DNA of 64,000 nt from Commensalibacter papalotli (ex Servin-Garciduenas et al. 2014) (GCF_000527695.1 NZ_ATSX01000001.1:1364001-1428000); one strand, 5' to 3'; counted from the first letter of the stretch, positions 17,308-27,577 are shown. Notes: generated from the letters alone by a model not told the origin. A program made the numbers and translations.

Positions 17308-18450
17308 TTATTTATAATTTGAGAGTAATGCTTTTACCGCTTTGCCCAGCTGTTCTTGTTCAGTGAAATAATTTAATCCACGCTCACGACCTGCTTTTCC
17401 CATTACTTGACGCTCTTTAGGATTGTTAATCATCCAAAGCATAGCTTTTGCAAGCTCTTTTACAGAGCCCGCTGGCACTAACAAACCCGTTTTTTGATGA
17501 TCTACCTGCTCTCTTGGACCACGAATATTCGTACTAATAACAGGTAATCCTGATAACATAGCCTCGGCAATTGACATGGGGAGCCCTTCAAAATGGCTGG
17601 GCAATACAAACACATCTGCAGCTTTCATCAGCTGATCAATATCCTCTCTATATCCCAAAAACCGTATTTGTTGACCAAGCTTCTCTTTGGCAACATCAAA
17701 AGCACGATCTAACGCATGCCCATGATCAGAAGGTAACCTTTCCCCGACAATCCATAATTCTATATTTTTATTACGAGCAGCAATCGCTATAAAAGCCGCT
17801 AAAAGCTCTGGATACCCCTTGTGACGTACTAAACGAGATACAATCAAAAAAACAGTCTTTCCTTGATTAATCTGCATAATATTACGCATTGTGGTTCGAA
17901 TTTCATCATCAGGTGAAAATTTCAAATCATCCCTACCATTACCAATATAAACTGGAAAAGAATGAATTTTTAATCTCTTAGCATCTTTGGCTTCTTCCAA
18001 AGATACGGTCATATAAATATCAGTAACCTTACCTGCCGACCATTCCAAAGCAAAAGATAAAGCTCGCCTAACCCAAGATTTAAACCCTTGCCCTGATTGA
18101 TTAAATAAATATCCATGACATGTATAAGCAATAATCGGAGTTTTGCATAAAAAAGCAGCAATACGCGTTAAAAACCCACTGATTGGCATATGGGCATGCA
18201 CAATATCAGGCTTTTCCTGTTTGATAATTTTATAAATTGCAAATAAAGCACGTAACTGCCCCACTGGCGCATAAGAGCGCACAAAAGGCACTGTTCTTAT
18301 TTGAAAACCCTCAGCTCTGACTTTTTGTAATAAGTCACCTTCCGCACAAACACCAATAACCTCGTGCTTTTCTGCCCTTAAGGCACGCATTAACGGTAAT
18401 AAAAACTGGTATAACGAAAAATCAACATTGGTGACTTCAAGGATTTTCAT
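17308..18450 (-). CDS. glycosyltransferase family 4
   Basis: A 380-residue GT-B glycosyltransferase. The N-terminal part has the Glyco_transf_4 pattern (VTNVDFSLYQFLLPLMRAL and PDIVHAHMPISGFLTRIA). The C-terminal GT1 domain has FLIVSRLVRHKGYPELL and the E-x7-E motif in PSHFEGLPMSIAEAMLSG. This resembles the enzymes acting early in exopolysaccharide repeat-unit assembly at the cytoplasmic membrane. It lies 9 bases after the heparinase II/III-like gene and is probably co-transcribed with it. Confidence 0.87.
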   Translation of the reverse strand: MKILEVTNVDFSLYQFLLPLMRALRAEKHEVIGVCAEGDLLQKVRAEGFQIRTVPFVRSYAPVGQLRALFAIYKIIKQEKPDIVHAHMPISGFLTRIAAFLCKTPIIAYTCHGYLFNQSGQGFKSWVRRALSFALEWSAGKVTDIYMTVSLEEAKDAKRLKIHSFPVYIGNGRDDLKFSPDDEIRTTMRNIMQINQGKTVFLIVSRLVRHKGYPELLAAFIAIAARNKNIELWIVGERLPSDHGHALDRAFDVAKEKLGQQIRFLGYREDIDQLMKAADVFVLPSHFEGLPMSIAEAMLSGLPVISTNIRGPREQVDHQKTGLLVPAGSVKELAKAMLWMINNPKERQVMGKAGRERGLNYFTEQEQLGKAVKALLSNYK

Positions 18451-18459
18451 TGATCAAAC

Positions 18460-20370
18460 TTATAATTTACGGTGTAAAGCCCATCGAATGACTTGAGATT
18501 GATTTTCTTGTTGCACAAGATCCTCTTTTGGCTCAATTATATTTTCTTGCTCTTGGGCTTGCTTTACGTCGACTATTTGCGTGTCTTGTTGCACAATTGC
18601 TTGAGGCACAGTTTCAGAATATATAGCGCTATCGCTTTCTTCCCCAGATCCTTGACGATTGTCTTTACTATGAAAAATAGCCACATAATCAGAGCTCTCC
18701 TGTACTTGTTCACTTAATAATATGGTATCATCAGCCTTATTAGACTGTAACACATCCTCCTCTTTGGTTAGAGGTATTTCTTTTTTTACTTCTGGCAAAG
18801 ACACATACAAAACTATTTGCTTGCTGACAACTCGACTGCCACGACCAAAATAAACACTTTCTTCTATTTTTGCCTGTGCTCCTGAAAAACGAAACCACCA
18901 AATTTGCCGCCCTTCATGGGGATTATTAGCCATCAAGGCATATATTTTCTCAGGCTTACCTTTTGTAAATTCTATAAATTCTTCCTCAACACTAATAGAA
19001 GGATGCAAATGAAATCTTACTTTAAATGGAAACTGTTGAGGGCCATCAATACGCTCTTCACCTTTTAGATTCTGACCATTAGCAGATAAATACAAAGTGC
19101 GTTGATAAATAACACCAAATCGTTTTAACCAACCATTATGACCCATTTCCAGTAAATGAGCCCCTTCCTCACTGTGGCGTCGTGCAACAGCTTCAAAATC
19201 AGAACTCACTTTACCCTTAACGAACTCTACAGAGTCCGTGCCGTTTAAATCAAGCACAGAATGTGCTGCTGTACATCCCAAAATAGACTGCCAAGCCTTT
19301 GTTTCACCCGCTCCACAATTTACAAAAAGACGCTGTTTTCCAACAGAAAATTCCAAAGATAGGCACCCTGCATGTTTACTTCTGCGCCCAATATCAGCTG
19401 GGGTTCCACTATCGACTAGCAACGTCGCTCTGTTTGCGTAACAACGAACATATCCCCCTTTGGTCATATTTGTCATAGCAACCCGTTTTTGTGTTGCATG
19501 AAACAAAATACGATCAATCAACTCTGGATCAGATTCATTAGAACCATTAAACAGCGCAAGCCCCCCATCACCATGACGCAAAGCACGCAAAGCACGGCTG
19601 ATATTATCCAATGCATTAACAAGATCATGAGGTGGACGACGATGTATCAATTGATACATTAATTTTATTTCCACCAAATCTTGTAATACCATCAGTTGGA
19701 TTTCAGCATTACGTTCGATGTGGACACCGTCATCTAGGATCTGATTGGTCAATTCATCTTTTAAAAAACGTGTTACCTTTAACACTGAATCAAATTGTTC
19801 TGGCATGCACAATGAAACGGCCATCACACCTTTAAGCATTGCAAAAGCATAATAAATTTGTGGTTCAGGGGGCAACATCGCGACGATATACCGTCCCTCT
19901 AACATTACACGATGCATAAATTGACGTTTAAATGCCTCATCGGCAGATGCGGCAAAAAAATCATAATGCCCCAACCAGTTTGCCAGCCTGCGACCCAAAA
20001 CATCTCCTCGATAAGCAACTTTATGTTGTGCTTCGGGTGGGCGGCTAATCCAATCTACCATTAATGCACGAGCCGCTAATCTTGCATTATCTGTGCCCAG
20101 CTCTCGCATGTCACGAAGCCAAGAAAAATCATAAATTTTACATAATCCATCAATAGGAAGGCTGCGTTTACCCCATAATCCAGGTTGCAATGGTATAATA
20201 TAATCCTTGTAGATTAACTCCCCTTTAACCAAATGCATGCCATAAATAGAATTACCTTTCCATAAATCTCGCAAAAAATACGCAGGGGTCAGTGGAAGCT
20301 TACCATACCCAACAGCAGGCAGACGTGCCAAAGAAAGCCGCATTTTACGTAGCATGCTTTGTAAAGCCAT
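18460..20370 (-). CDS. heparinase II/III family protein
   Basis: A 636-residue protein of the heparinase II/III-like class. An N-terminal all-alpha region (about 1-290, with YDFSWLRDMRELG and WISRPPE) precedes the C-terminal beta-sandwich domain (about 300-530), where SKHAGCLSLEFSVGKQRLFVNCGAGE is the recognisable core. The last 100 residues are acidic, Gln/Glu-rich and probably disordered. Family members cleave acidic polysaccharides by beta-elimination. In alphaproteobacteria this class usually sits with surface-polysaccharide genes, as here with the GT4 gene. No signal peptide is evident, which is unusual for a periplasmic lyase. Confidence 0.82.
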   Translation of the reverse strand: MALQSMLRKMRLSLARLPAVGYGKLPLTPAYFLRDLWKGNSIYGMHLVKGELIYKDYIIPLQPGLWGKRSLPIDGLCKIYDFSWLRDMRELGTDNARLAARALMVDWISRPPEAQHKVAYRGDVLGRRLANWLGHYDFFAASADEAFKRQFMHRVMLEGRYIVAMLPPEPQIYYAFAMLKGVMAVSLCMPEQFDSVLKVTRFLKDELTNQILDDGVHIERNAEIQLMVLQDLVEIKLMYQLIHRRPPHDLVNALDNISRALRALRHGDGGLALFNGSNESDPELIDRILFHATQKRVAMTNMTKGGYVRCYANRATLLVDSGTPADIGRRSKHAGCLSLEFSVGKQRLFVNCGAGETKAWQSILGCTAAHSVLDLNGTDSVEFVKGKVSSDFEAVARRHSEEGAHLLEMGHNGWLKRFGVIYQRTLYLSANGQNLKGEERIDGPQQFPFKVRFHLHPSISVEEEFIEFTKGKPEKIYALMANNPHEGRQIWWFRFSGAQAKIEESVYFGRGSRVVSKQIVLYVSLPEVKKEIPLTKEEDVLQSNKADDTILLSEQVQESSDYVAIFHSKDNRQGSGEESDSAIYSETVPQAIVQQDTQIVDVKQAQEQENIIEPKEDLVQQENQSQVIRWALHRKL

Positions 20371-20409
20371 CCTGATCTGCCCCTTTCTTGCTTAACAGAC
20401 ATCAAATAA

Positions 20410-21081
20410 TTATTTTTTATCTGTTCCACGCAGAGCATTCATTGCTTGACGATAATCTTGTTGGCCATACACAGACGTCCCAGCCACCAAAACATCTGCT
20501 CCAGCTTTGATAACTAATGGCGCAGTTTCCTTGGTAATTCCACCATCAACACTGACACGAATATCGCGGCCAGTTGCATCAGCCATTTGACGGATTTGTT
20601 TGATTTTTGGTAATTGGCTAGAAATAAATTTCTGTCCACCAAAGCCAGGATTGACCGTCATAATCAAAATCGTATCGACCATATCCAACAATTCAGATAT
20701 CGCCTGTGCTGGTGTTGCAGGACACAAAACAATGCCTGCTTTGATTCCAAAAGATTTGATCGTTTGTAACGTGCGATGTGCGTGTGGACCTGCTTCTATA
20801 TGAAATAAAATTTGATCTGCCCCTGCCTTCACAAACGGTTCAATAAACAAATCAACAGGCTCAATCATTAAATGAACATCAAAGCACAGTTTACTGTAAG
20901 GGCGCAAAGCTTTTACGATTACTGGTCCAAAAGTTATATTAGGAACAAAATGACCATCCATTACATCAAGATGAATCCAATCCGCACCTTGTTCATCAAC
21001 CGCCTTGATTTCTTCACCAAAACGAGCTGCATCTGCAGAAAGAATACTAGGAGCAATTAAAGGAACGGTTAAAGCTGGCAT
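20410..21081 (-). CDS. rpe: ribulose-phosphate 3-epimerase
   Basis: A 223-residue TIM-barrel enzyme interconverting D-ribulose 5-phosphate and D-xylulose 5-phosphate in the pentose phosphate pathway, central in acetic acid bacteria. It shows APSILSADAARFG, DWIHLDVMDGHFVPN with the metal-binding His/Asp, MTVNPGFGGQKF, and VDGGI near the end. A 40-codon upstream extension in frame is rejected because the conserved start MPALTVPLIAPSIL has GGAG seven bases upstream of ATG 21081, and the extension is an AT-rich hydrophobic run. Confidence 0.95.
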   Translation of the reverse strand: MPALTVPLIAPSILSADAARFGEEIKAVDEQGADWIHLDVMDGHFVPNITFGPVIVKALRPYSKLCFDVHLMIEPVDLFIEPFVKAGADQILFHIEAGPHAHRTLQTIKSFGIKAGIVLCPATPAQAISELLDMVDTILIMTVNPGFGGQKFISSQLPKIKQIRQMADATGRDIRVSVDGGITKETAPLVIKAGADVLVAGTSVYGQQDYRQAMNALRGTDKK

Positions 21082-21240
21082 ATACACTCCAATTTTATAA
21101 AATAAAAGGATCCAAACTATATCATAGTAAAATGACACTAAATCGAAGAAAAAGAAATATGATATTCCTGTAAATATACATTTTAATATGCAATTTATCA
21201 ATTTTTACAGTAAAATATTACTTATATCACAATATATTCG

Positions 21241-22503
21241 TTATAATTTTTTAAATCTTGCCACAAAAAAACCATCCAAACCTCCTTTTTCAGACCACAT
21301 AAAAGGTAATGTGCGGATCCATCCCTCTTCAGTCAGACTTTCTGGTAAAAAAGGAATATCTTCGGAAGTAAACGGTTGGGCAGTAACCCCTGGTAAGGTT
21401 GCAATATATCGTGCTTGCTCTTCAGCTTCTTGGGCTTGCAAAGAGCAAACGCTGTACATTAACCGTCCCCCAGGTTTTAAATATTGTAACGCTGCTTCAA
21501 TAAGCTCACGTTGTATTTTCACCAAAGCGCCAACTTCTTTTGATTTTTTAATGTGTAAAACATCAGGGTGTCGGCGAAAAATACCCGTCGCAGAGCAAGG
21601 CGCATCTAATAATATTGCATCAAATTCTGCTTTGTAATTCAATTGTGCTGCATCAGATTGCACAATTTTTGCTTGTAATTGTAGACGATCCAAATTTTCT
21701 TTAAGACGTTTAATCCGTTTTGGGTCTTTCTCGACAGCAACGACTTGACCACCTGCAATAATCAGCTGTGCTGTTTTCCCTCCTGGAGCTGCGCATAAAT
21801 CGGCAACCTTTTCACCGTTTTGAACACGTAATAAAAAAGCAGGTAAAGAGGCTGCCACATCTTGCACCCAAAATTGGCCATCATTAAAACCTGGTAGAGT
21901 ATTAACTTTGGTACCAACAGGATAACGATAACTGTCCGCACATAAAAACGTTCCCCCTTCAGGAGGCGTTATCCCAGCCTTAACCGATAAATCTAAAGGC
22001 ACTTCATAAGAAAGACATTGTGCCAGCTTTCTGGGATTAAAACCTGCTTTGTCCCATTCTTGCCAAAGCCAAGTTGGTAGATTAAGGCGTTCTTGGTCCA
22101 GCCCTTCCAAAGATTCTTGACCTTTATCAGCGACTTTTCTTAAAACCGCATTCACCAACCCTGTAAAACCAGAAAATCCATTTTTGCGTGTTAAATTAAC
22201 CGTCGTATTAATCGCTGCATGTCTAGGGGTTTCAAGGAAAATAATTTGTGCCACCCCTAAAAGCAAAATCCACAAAACCTTTTGTGGGGGCGCTCGACGG
22301 AGCAAAGGCTCAATAATAGCTTCCAACACACCTTTTTGTCGCAAGCAACACACAATCAATCGATAAGCCGCAGCTTTGTCACGCGCATCAGCATGTCGTG
22401 ACAGCAATTGGTCTAAAACCACATCCAAAGAGCGATTCTTTTCCAAAACTTGACTAATTGCTTCAAAAGCAATTTGACGTGTGTCATCTTTTTCTTTATT
22501 CAT
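21241..22503 (-). CDS. rsmB: 16S rRNA m5C methyltransferase, RsmB/NOP family
   Basis: A 420-residue RNA cytosine-5 methyltransferase. An N-terminal NusB-like RNA-binding domain (about 1-140: RQIAFEAISQVLEKN, HAAINTTVNLTRK) precedes the SAM-dependent domain with VADLCAAPGGKTAQL, DAILLDAPCSATGIFRRHPD and the catalytic SVCSLQAQEAEEQ. Two conserved Cys, in APCSATG and SVCS, are the release and nucleophile residues. This matches RsmB, which modifies C967 of 16S rRNA. It is 159 bases upstream of rpe on the same strand, a linkage also seen in other alphaproteobacteria. Confidence 0.93.
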   Translation of the reverse strand: MNKEKDDTRQIAFEAISQVLEKNRSLDVVLDQLLSRHADARDKAAAYRLIVCCLRQKGVLEAIIEPLLRRAPPQKVLWILLLGVAQIIFLETPRHAAINTTVNLTRKNGFSGFTGLVNAVLRKVADKGQESLEGLDQERLNLPTWLWQEWDKAGFNPRKLAQCLSYEVPLDLSVKAGITPPEGGTFLCADSYRYPVGTKVNTLPGFNDGQFWVQDVAASLPAFLLRVQNGEKVADLCAAPGGKTAQLIIAGGQVVAVEKDPKRIKRLKENLDRLQLQAKIVQSDAAQLNYKAEFDAILLDAPCSATGIFRRHPDVLHIKKSKEVGALVKIQRELIEAALQYLKPGGRLMYSVCSLQAQEAEEQARYIATLPGVTAQPFTSEDIPFLPESLTEEGWIRTLPFMWSEKGGLDGFFVARFKKL

Positions 22504-22665
22504 TATCTCGAACTTAAACTTAACAATTTATTATTGAACAGGATTTTCTTGTTTTACAATTTATATATTAATTTAAAATCATATATAATCTTAGATATGC
22601 CATATTTATGCATATTATAGTATCTTTATTTTACCATTCTATCACAAGAAACGTTACTTGCTATA

Positions 22666-23475
22666 ATGAAAAACTGGTCAATTATCCTTCCTTATTATAA
22701 TGAAGAAAAATTCCTTCCCGGCACCCTTGAATCAATTTGCGCTCAACATTTAAAAGATTTCACTCTTATTCTAGTTAACAATGCCTCGAATGATCAGTCC
22801 GAAGAAATCACAAAAAAAACTTTATCTCGTTATCCAGATATTGACGTTCTTTATCTATATGAGCCTAACCCTGGAAAAACAAATGCATTACAAACTGGGT
22901 TAAATGCAGTTACTACCCCGTATGTTGCAACAATTGATGCTGATACATATTATCCCCCTTATTATCTTTATTTTTGCAATTCTATTCTTGAAAAACGCCC
23001 AGAAATTCATGGGGTTATGGCGTGTGATATTTATGCACCTTATGAAGATCATAAAAGCCAAAAACGATGCCGAAAAATCTATAGAAAATCTCTTCTTTTC
23101 AGCAAACAATGCCATGCTGGTGGTTATGCTCAAACCTTCCGTACTAAAAGTTTGAGACAAGTCGGAGGGTTTGACCAAAATTTATGGCCTTATGTCTTGA
23201 TGGATCATGAAATTGTTCATCGTTTATTAAGAGTTGGTAAAACTTATTACTCTTCTAAACATTGGTGTATGCCCTCTGAACGCAGAAGCGATAGAACAAA
23301 AGTACAGTGGAATAAACTTGAGAAAATACTTTATGAATTTAGTCCATATTTCCTCAAAGACTGGTTTTTTTATCGTTTCCTTAAAAAACGTTTTGAACAA
23401 CGTAAAGCAACCATTACGCAATTACGTGAGCATAAATGGGAAAAAAACATAGATAAAGATGCTCATCTATCGTAA
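22666..23475 (+). CDS. glycosyltransferase family 2
   Basis: A 269-residue GT-A fold transferase. WSIILPYYNEEKFLPGTLESI opens the nucleotide-binding domain, VATIDADTYYPP carries the DxD-type metal site, and GGYAQTFRTKSLRQVGGFDQNLWPYVLMDHEIVHRLLRVG is the acceptor-side block with the catalytic acidic pair. No membrane helix is present. Donor and acceptor are unknown. It precedes the YggS-family gene by 38 bases on the same strand. Confidence 0.85.
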   Translation: MKNWSIILPYYNEEKFLPGTLESICAQHLKDFTLILVNNASNDQSEEITKKTLSRYPDIDVLYLYEPNPGKTNALQTGLNAVTTPYVATIDADTYYPPYYLYFCNSILEKRPEIHGVMACDIYAPYEDHKSQKRCRKIYRKSLLFSKQCHAGGYAQTFRTKSLRQVGGFDQNLWPYVLMDHEIVHRLLRVGKTYYSSKHWCMPSERRSDRTKVQWNKLEKILYEFSPYFLKDWFFYRFLKKRFEQRKATITQLREHKWEKNIDKDAHLS

Positions 23476-23513
23476 TATAAAATATTCTTTTCATTTTGTA
23501 CTGATAGCCTTTT

Positions 23514-24194
23514 ATGAATAGTTTAGAAATTCAACAAAATCTATACAATATTAGACAGCGTATTGAAAAAGCAGCCAGTGTTTGTGATCGTAATTCCAAA
23601 GAAATACAACTTGTTGCTGTTTCTAAATTTCATCCGATCACGGCGGTGCAAGCTGCTTTATCGCATAATCAATTCATATTCGGAGAAAATCGAATACAAG
23701 AAGCCAAAGAGAAATTTACACCTCTATTGGAGATAAATCCTGATATTCGTCTGCATATTATCGGCCCTATACAAACCAATAAAATTATTGATGCTGTGAA
23801 AATAGCCAACGTCATTGAAACCATTGACCGCGTTGCTTTATTAGATCCTTTGCAAAAAGCAATCGATAAAACAGGACGATGCCCTAAATTATTTATTCAA
23901 ATCAATGTTGGCCAAGAACCTCAAAAAGCTGGGATAATGCCATCAGAGGCTAATGATTTTATTGAAACTTGCATAAAGAAATTTGGTAAAAAAATTCAAG
24001 GGATTATGGGAATCCCCCCTGTTGAACAAAACCCCACCCCTTATTTCCAACAACTGACAAGTTTTGCTCGTCAATATCATTTACCAGAAATCTCAATGGG
24101 TATGTCAGCTGATTTTGAGCAAGCTATTGCTTGTGGTGCAACTTTGGTAAGAGTAGGCTCTGCTATTTTTGGAAACCGTCCTCCTAAATTATAA
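23514..24194 (+). CDS. PLP homeostasis protein (YggS/PROSC family)
   Basis: A 226-residue TIM-barrel-like PLP-binding protein. LVAVSKFHP carries the PLP lysine, FGENRIQEAKEKF and LHIIGPIQTNK are family signatures, and ISMGMSADFEQAIACGATLVRVGSAIFG is the phosphate-binding end. This family has no known catalytic activity and buffers pyridoxal 5'-phosphate, affecting amino-acid and keto-acid pools. It follows the GT2 gene and precedes kup by 123 bases. Confidence 0.93.
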   Translation: MNSLEIQQNLYNIRQRIEKAASVCDRNSKEIQLVAVSKFHPITAVQAALSHNQFIFGENRIQEAKEKFTPLLEINPDIRLHIIGPIQTNKIIDAVKIANVIETIDRVALLDPLQKAIDKTGRCPKLFIQINVGQEPQKAGIMPSEANDFIETCIKKFGKKIQGIMGIPPVEQNPTPYFQQLTSFARQYHLPEISMGMSADFEQAIACGATLVRVGSAIFGNRPPKL

Positions 24195-24317
24195 AATAGT
24201 TCACCACACAAAAAACTTTTCAAAAATAACAAAAAGCTATATTTGTTTTCTATTTTAAATTAAAGCTGTTTTTGAATAATCAAGCAAAGATTATAAATAA
24301 ACACGGAGTCCCCCTAC

Positions 24318-26399
24318 ATGACTGATTCTTCAAACGAGGAAGATACTCATAAAAAAGACGAACCTTCGTCTGAAAATACAGATACAACCACCTATGTATC
24401 CTCTATTCATGATAATACTGAACTTAAAAATGAAGATGAAATGTTACAAGGCGGTGTTGCAGTTTTACCTTCATTAAGTGAAGAAAGCCCAATCACCGAA
24501 TTTGGAACTGATCAACCTGAACATAAGATCAAACCTTTAAACGCAGCAATTTTAATGACTGTTCTTGGGGTTGTGTATGGCGATATCGGAACCAGTCCGA
24601 TCTATGCATTCAAATCCACGATGTGGGTTATTTCTAATCATCATACAGACGTGCAACGCTGGGAAGTTTTCGGTATTGTCAGCCTTATTTTCTGGGCTTT
24701 GATATTAGTTGTTACTATTAAATATGTAATGTTAGTCATGCGTGCCGACCATAATGGTGAGGGTGGTATTCTAGCATTAATGTCGTTGGCACAACGTGTT
24801 ACGAAAAATATCAGAGGCAAAGTCCTCTTAGGGATTGTCGGGATTGCAGGAACTTGCCTTTTCTTTGGCGATGGAATGATTACCCCTGCGGTCTCGGTGC
24901 TTTCTGCTATTGAGGGGCTTGAAGTTTCCATCCCTCAAACCCAAGAATTTATCGTGCCAATGGCTTTGATTATCTTGTTTGGCTTATTTAGTATGCAAAG
25001 CAAGGGAACAGAACGTATTGGTAAAATATTCGGACCCGTTATGTTTTTGTGGTTCGGCACCATCGGTGCCCTGGGATTATTACAAGTCATCCAACATCCC
25101 TTTATTTTGGCAGCCTTGTCTCCATATTATGCAATAACCTTTATTATTCAACACGAATGGATGGCATTTCTGGCCCTTGGTTCTGTTGTTTTGGCCGTTA
25201 CAGGTGCCGAAGCGTTATATGCAGATATGGGACATTTCGGCAGAAACCCAATTCGCTATGCGTGGATTTTCTTTGTATTGCCTTGTTTGACCTTAAACTA
25301 TATGGGACAAGGTGCTTTGGTATTAAGCGATGCTAAGGCGCTAAGTAATCCTTTTTTCTACTTAGCACCTCATTGGTTTAATATTCCTTTGGTTATTTTA
25401 TCAACCTTTGCCACAGTTATCGCCAGCCAAGCAGGAATCTCTGGTGGTTTTTCTTTAGCCAGACAACTAACATTACTGGGATATTTCCCAAGACTGCGTA
25501 TATTACATACAAATGCCGAAGAAGAAGGGCAAATCTATGTGCCTGATGTTAATCATGCTTTAATGTTGGGATCTTTATTATTAATTGTAAGCTTTAGATC
25601 CTCTGAAGCTTTGGCTGCGGCTTATGGTATCGCAGTGACAGGAACTTTCCTTTGTACCACAACCTTATCCTGTGTTGTATTTAATAAACTTTATAAATGG
25701 CCAGTTTATAAAGTGGCTTTAATTTTTGGTATTTTCTTCTGTATCGATATTCCATTCTTTGCCGCAAACGCCTTGAAAATTCCTCAAGGAGGTTGGGTGC
25801 CATTACTCCTTGGTATTTGTTTAACGATTATGATGACCTCTTGGAACAAAGGGCGTAATATTATCATAAAAAAACGTGAACAAGGGGCTTTGCCTATTGC
25901 TTCTTTCCTAGCTCGGCTACCACAAGGAAAAATTACTCGCGTTTCTGGAACTGCTATTTTCATGACGCCAGACCCTATGTCTATTCCCAATTCTTTGATT
26001 CATAATTTGCGTCATAACAAAGTTTTACATGATCATGTGTTATTTGTAACGATTGAGAACTTAAAACAGCCAGAAGCAGAATACGGACATCGTATTGCCA
26101 TGCGTAAACTTGCACCTAATATTTATCAAGTCATCGTGCGTTATGGCTTTATGGAAATGCCAAACTTACCTAAAGTCTTGGAGCTTTTGAAATCACAACC
26201 ACAGCTGGGCTTTTTTGATCCTTTACAAGCATCTTATTTTACCACCAGAGAACAAATTGTTCCTGCTGCTATTCCTAAGATGAGCAGATGGAGATTAAAT
26301 ATCTACATGTTTATGAATAGAAACGCCAGTCCTGTCACCGACTTTTTGCGTATTCCCGCAGATCGTGTGGTTGAATTAGCCGTTCGTGTATCTATCTGA
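24318..26399 (+). CDS. kup: Kup-type low-affinity potassium transporter
   Basis: A 693-residue K+/H+ symporter of the KUP/HAK/KT family. The conserved GVVYGDIGTSPIYAFKS begins near residue 85, about 12 transmembrane helices follow (GDGMITPAVSVLSAIEGLE, VTGAEALYADMGHFG), and a C-terminal cytosolic domain ends the protein. The first ~75 residues form an acidic, Ser/Thr/Glu-rich, probably disordered extension that E. coli Kup lacks. CGGAGTC precedes the ATG. hemW starts 5 bases after the stop, so the two are co-transcribed. Confidence 0.93.
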   Translation: MTDSSNEEDTHKKDEPSSENTDTTTYVSSIHDNTELKNEDEMLQGGVAVLPSLSEESPITEFGTDQPEHKIKPLNAAILMTVLGVVYGDIGTSPIYAFKSTMWVISNHHTDVQRWEVFGIVSLIFWALILVVTIKYVMLVMRADHNGEGGILALMSLAQRVTKNIRGKVLLGIVGIAGTCLFFGDGMITPAVSVLSAIEGLEVSIPQTQEFIVPMALIILFGLFSMQSKGTERIGKIFGPVMFLWFGTIGALGLLQVIQHPFILAALSPYYAITFIIQHEWMAFLALGSVVLAVTGAEALYADMGHFGRNPIRYAWIFFVLPCLTLNYMGQGALVLSDAKALSNPFFYLAPHWFNIPLVILSTFATVIASQAGISGGFSLARQLTLLGYFPRLRILHTNAEEEGQIYVPDVNHALMLGSLLLIVSFRSSEALAAAYGIAVTGTFLCTTTLSCVVFNKLYKWPVYKVALIFGIFFCIDIPFFAANALKIPQGGWVPLLLGICLTIMMTSWNKGRNIIIKKREQGALPIASFLARLPQGKITRVSGTAIFMTPDPMSIPNSLIHNLRHNKVLHDHVLFVTIENLKQPEAEYGHRIAMRKLAPNIYQVIVRYGFMEMPNLPKVLELLKSQPQLGFFDPLQASYFTTREQIVPAAIPKMSRWRLNIYMFMNRNASPVTDFLRIPADRVVELAVRVSI

Positions 26400-26404
26400 T
26401 TGGT

Positions 26405-27577
26405 ATGGAACCTACAATTGAACATCAACAACAAGGCATTGCACTTTATATTCATTGGCCATTTTGTTTGGCCAAATGCCCTTATTGCGATTTTAATAGC
26501 CACGTTGCCCAACAAATTCCTCAAGAGGCATATGCCAATGCCCTTGTTCAGGAATTAATAACTTCACTGACAGATATTCCTAAAAAACCCCTCACCTCTA
26601 TTTTCTTTGGTGGGGGAACTCCTTCCTTAATGCTTCCCTCAACGGTGCAAACTTTAATTGATACTGCAACCAGCTTGCTTCCTGTATCTAATGACATTGA
26701 AATTACCCTTGAGGCCAACCCTACCAGTGTTGAAAACCAAAAATTGAAAGATTTTCAAAAAGCAGGTGTTAACCGTGTATCTTTGGGTATTCAAAGCCTT
26801 AACCCCACCGCTTTGAAAGCTTTGGGTCGAGAACATTCTGTTGCTGGGGCGATTGAAGCATTAAGTTTAGCCAAAAAAATATTTAGTCGTATTTCATTTG
26901 ATCTGATTTATGCTCGTGAAGGACAAAGCGTTTATGAATGGGAAAATGAGTTAAAAGAAGCTCTATCATTGGCAAATGATCATTTATCCTTGTATCAATT
27001 AACTATTGAGCCTGGAACCCTGTTTGCCAAACAATATCAACAAGGTAAAATTACTTTACCTAATGAAGAAATCAGTACAACGCTTTTGAATATGACTGAA
27101 ACCATAACAGGACAATATGGACTGCAAGCTTATGAAGTTTCTAATTATGCCAAAATAGGTGCACAGAGCAGGCATAATTTAACCTATTGGCGTTATCAAG
27201 ACTATATCGGTATCGGCCCTGGGGCGCATGGGCGCGTAACAATAGATCAAACTTTATATGCCACTGAACGCCATAAAAACCCGCAAAAATGGTTGAAATC
27301 TGTACAAGAAAATGGGCATGCTTTATGTGTCAAAGAGGCTTTGACCTCAAAGGACAAAGCCCAAGAAATGTTACTTATGGGATTACGATTAACTGAAGGC
27401 GTTCAAGCCGAGGCTTTTGCGCAACGTTGTGGCGTTGATTTGATGGATGCTATTAACCAATCAATGCTCACAGCTTTACTTGAAGAAAATTATCTTTCTT
27501 GGGATAATAATTACCTTAAAACAACACCTCAAGGACGTTTACGTCTCAACGCAATACTGGACGTTTTACTTCAATAA
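26405..27577 (+). CDS. hemW: HemW, heme chaperone of the radical SAM superfamily
   Basis: A 390-residue protein related to coproporphyrinogen III oxidase HemN but of the HemW type. The [4Fe-4S] ligands Cys21, Cys25 and Cys28 lie in CLAKCPYCDF, where the final motif residue is followed by the HemW-typical DF rather than HemN's CxxxCxxCxC. IFFGGGTPSLM and GIQSLNPTALKALGREHS are the usual SAM-binding blocks. HemW binds heme and helps load it into respiratory proteins. It begins 5 bases after kup. Confidence 0.9.
   Translation: MEPTIEHQQQGIALYIHWPFCLAKCPYCDFNSHVAQQIPQEAYANALVQELITSLTDIPKKPLTSIFFGGGTPSLMLPSTVQTLIDTATSLLPVSNDIEITLEANPTSVENQKLKDFQKAGVNRVSLGIQSLNPTALKALGREHSVAGAIEALSLAKKIFSRISFDLIYAREGQSVYEWENELKEALSLANDHLSLYQLTIEPGTLFAKQYQQGKITLPNEEISTTLLNMTETITGQYGLQAYEVSNYAKIGAQSRHNLTYWRYQDYIGIGPGAHGRVTIDQTLYATERHKNPQKWLKSVQENGHALCVKEALTSKDKAQEMLLMGLRLTEGVQAEAFAQRCGVDLMDAINQSMLTALLEENYLSWDNNYLKTTPQGRLRLNAILDVLLQ

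Noticed and set aside
21082-21201. 40-codon N-terminal extension of rpe
   Set aside because: Hydrophobic, AT-rich and not part of the conserved family; the conserved start has a GGAG site.
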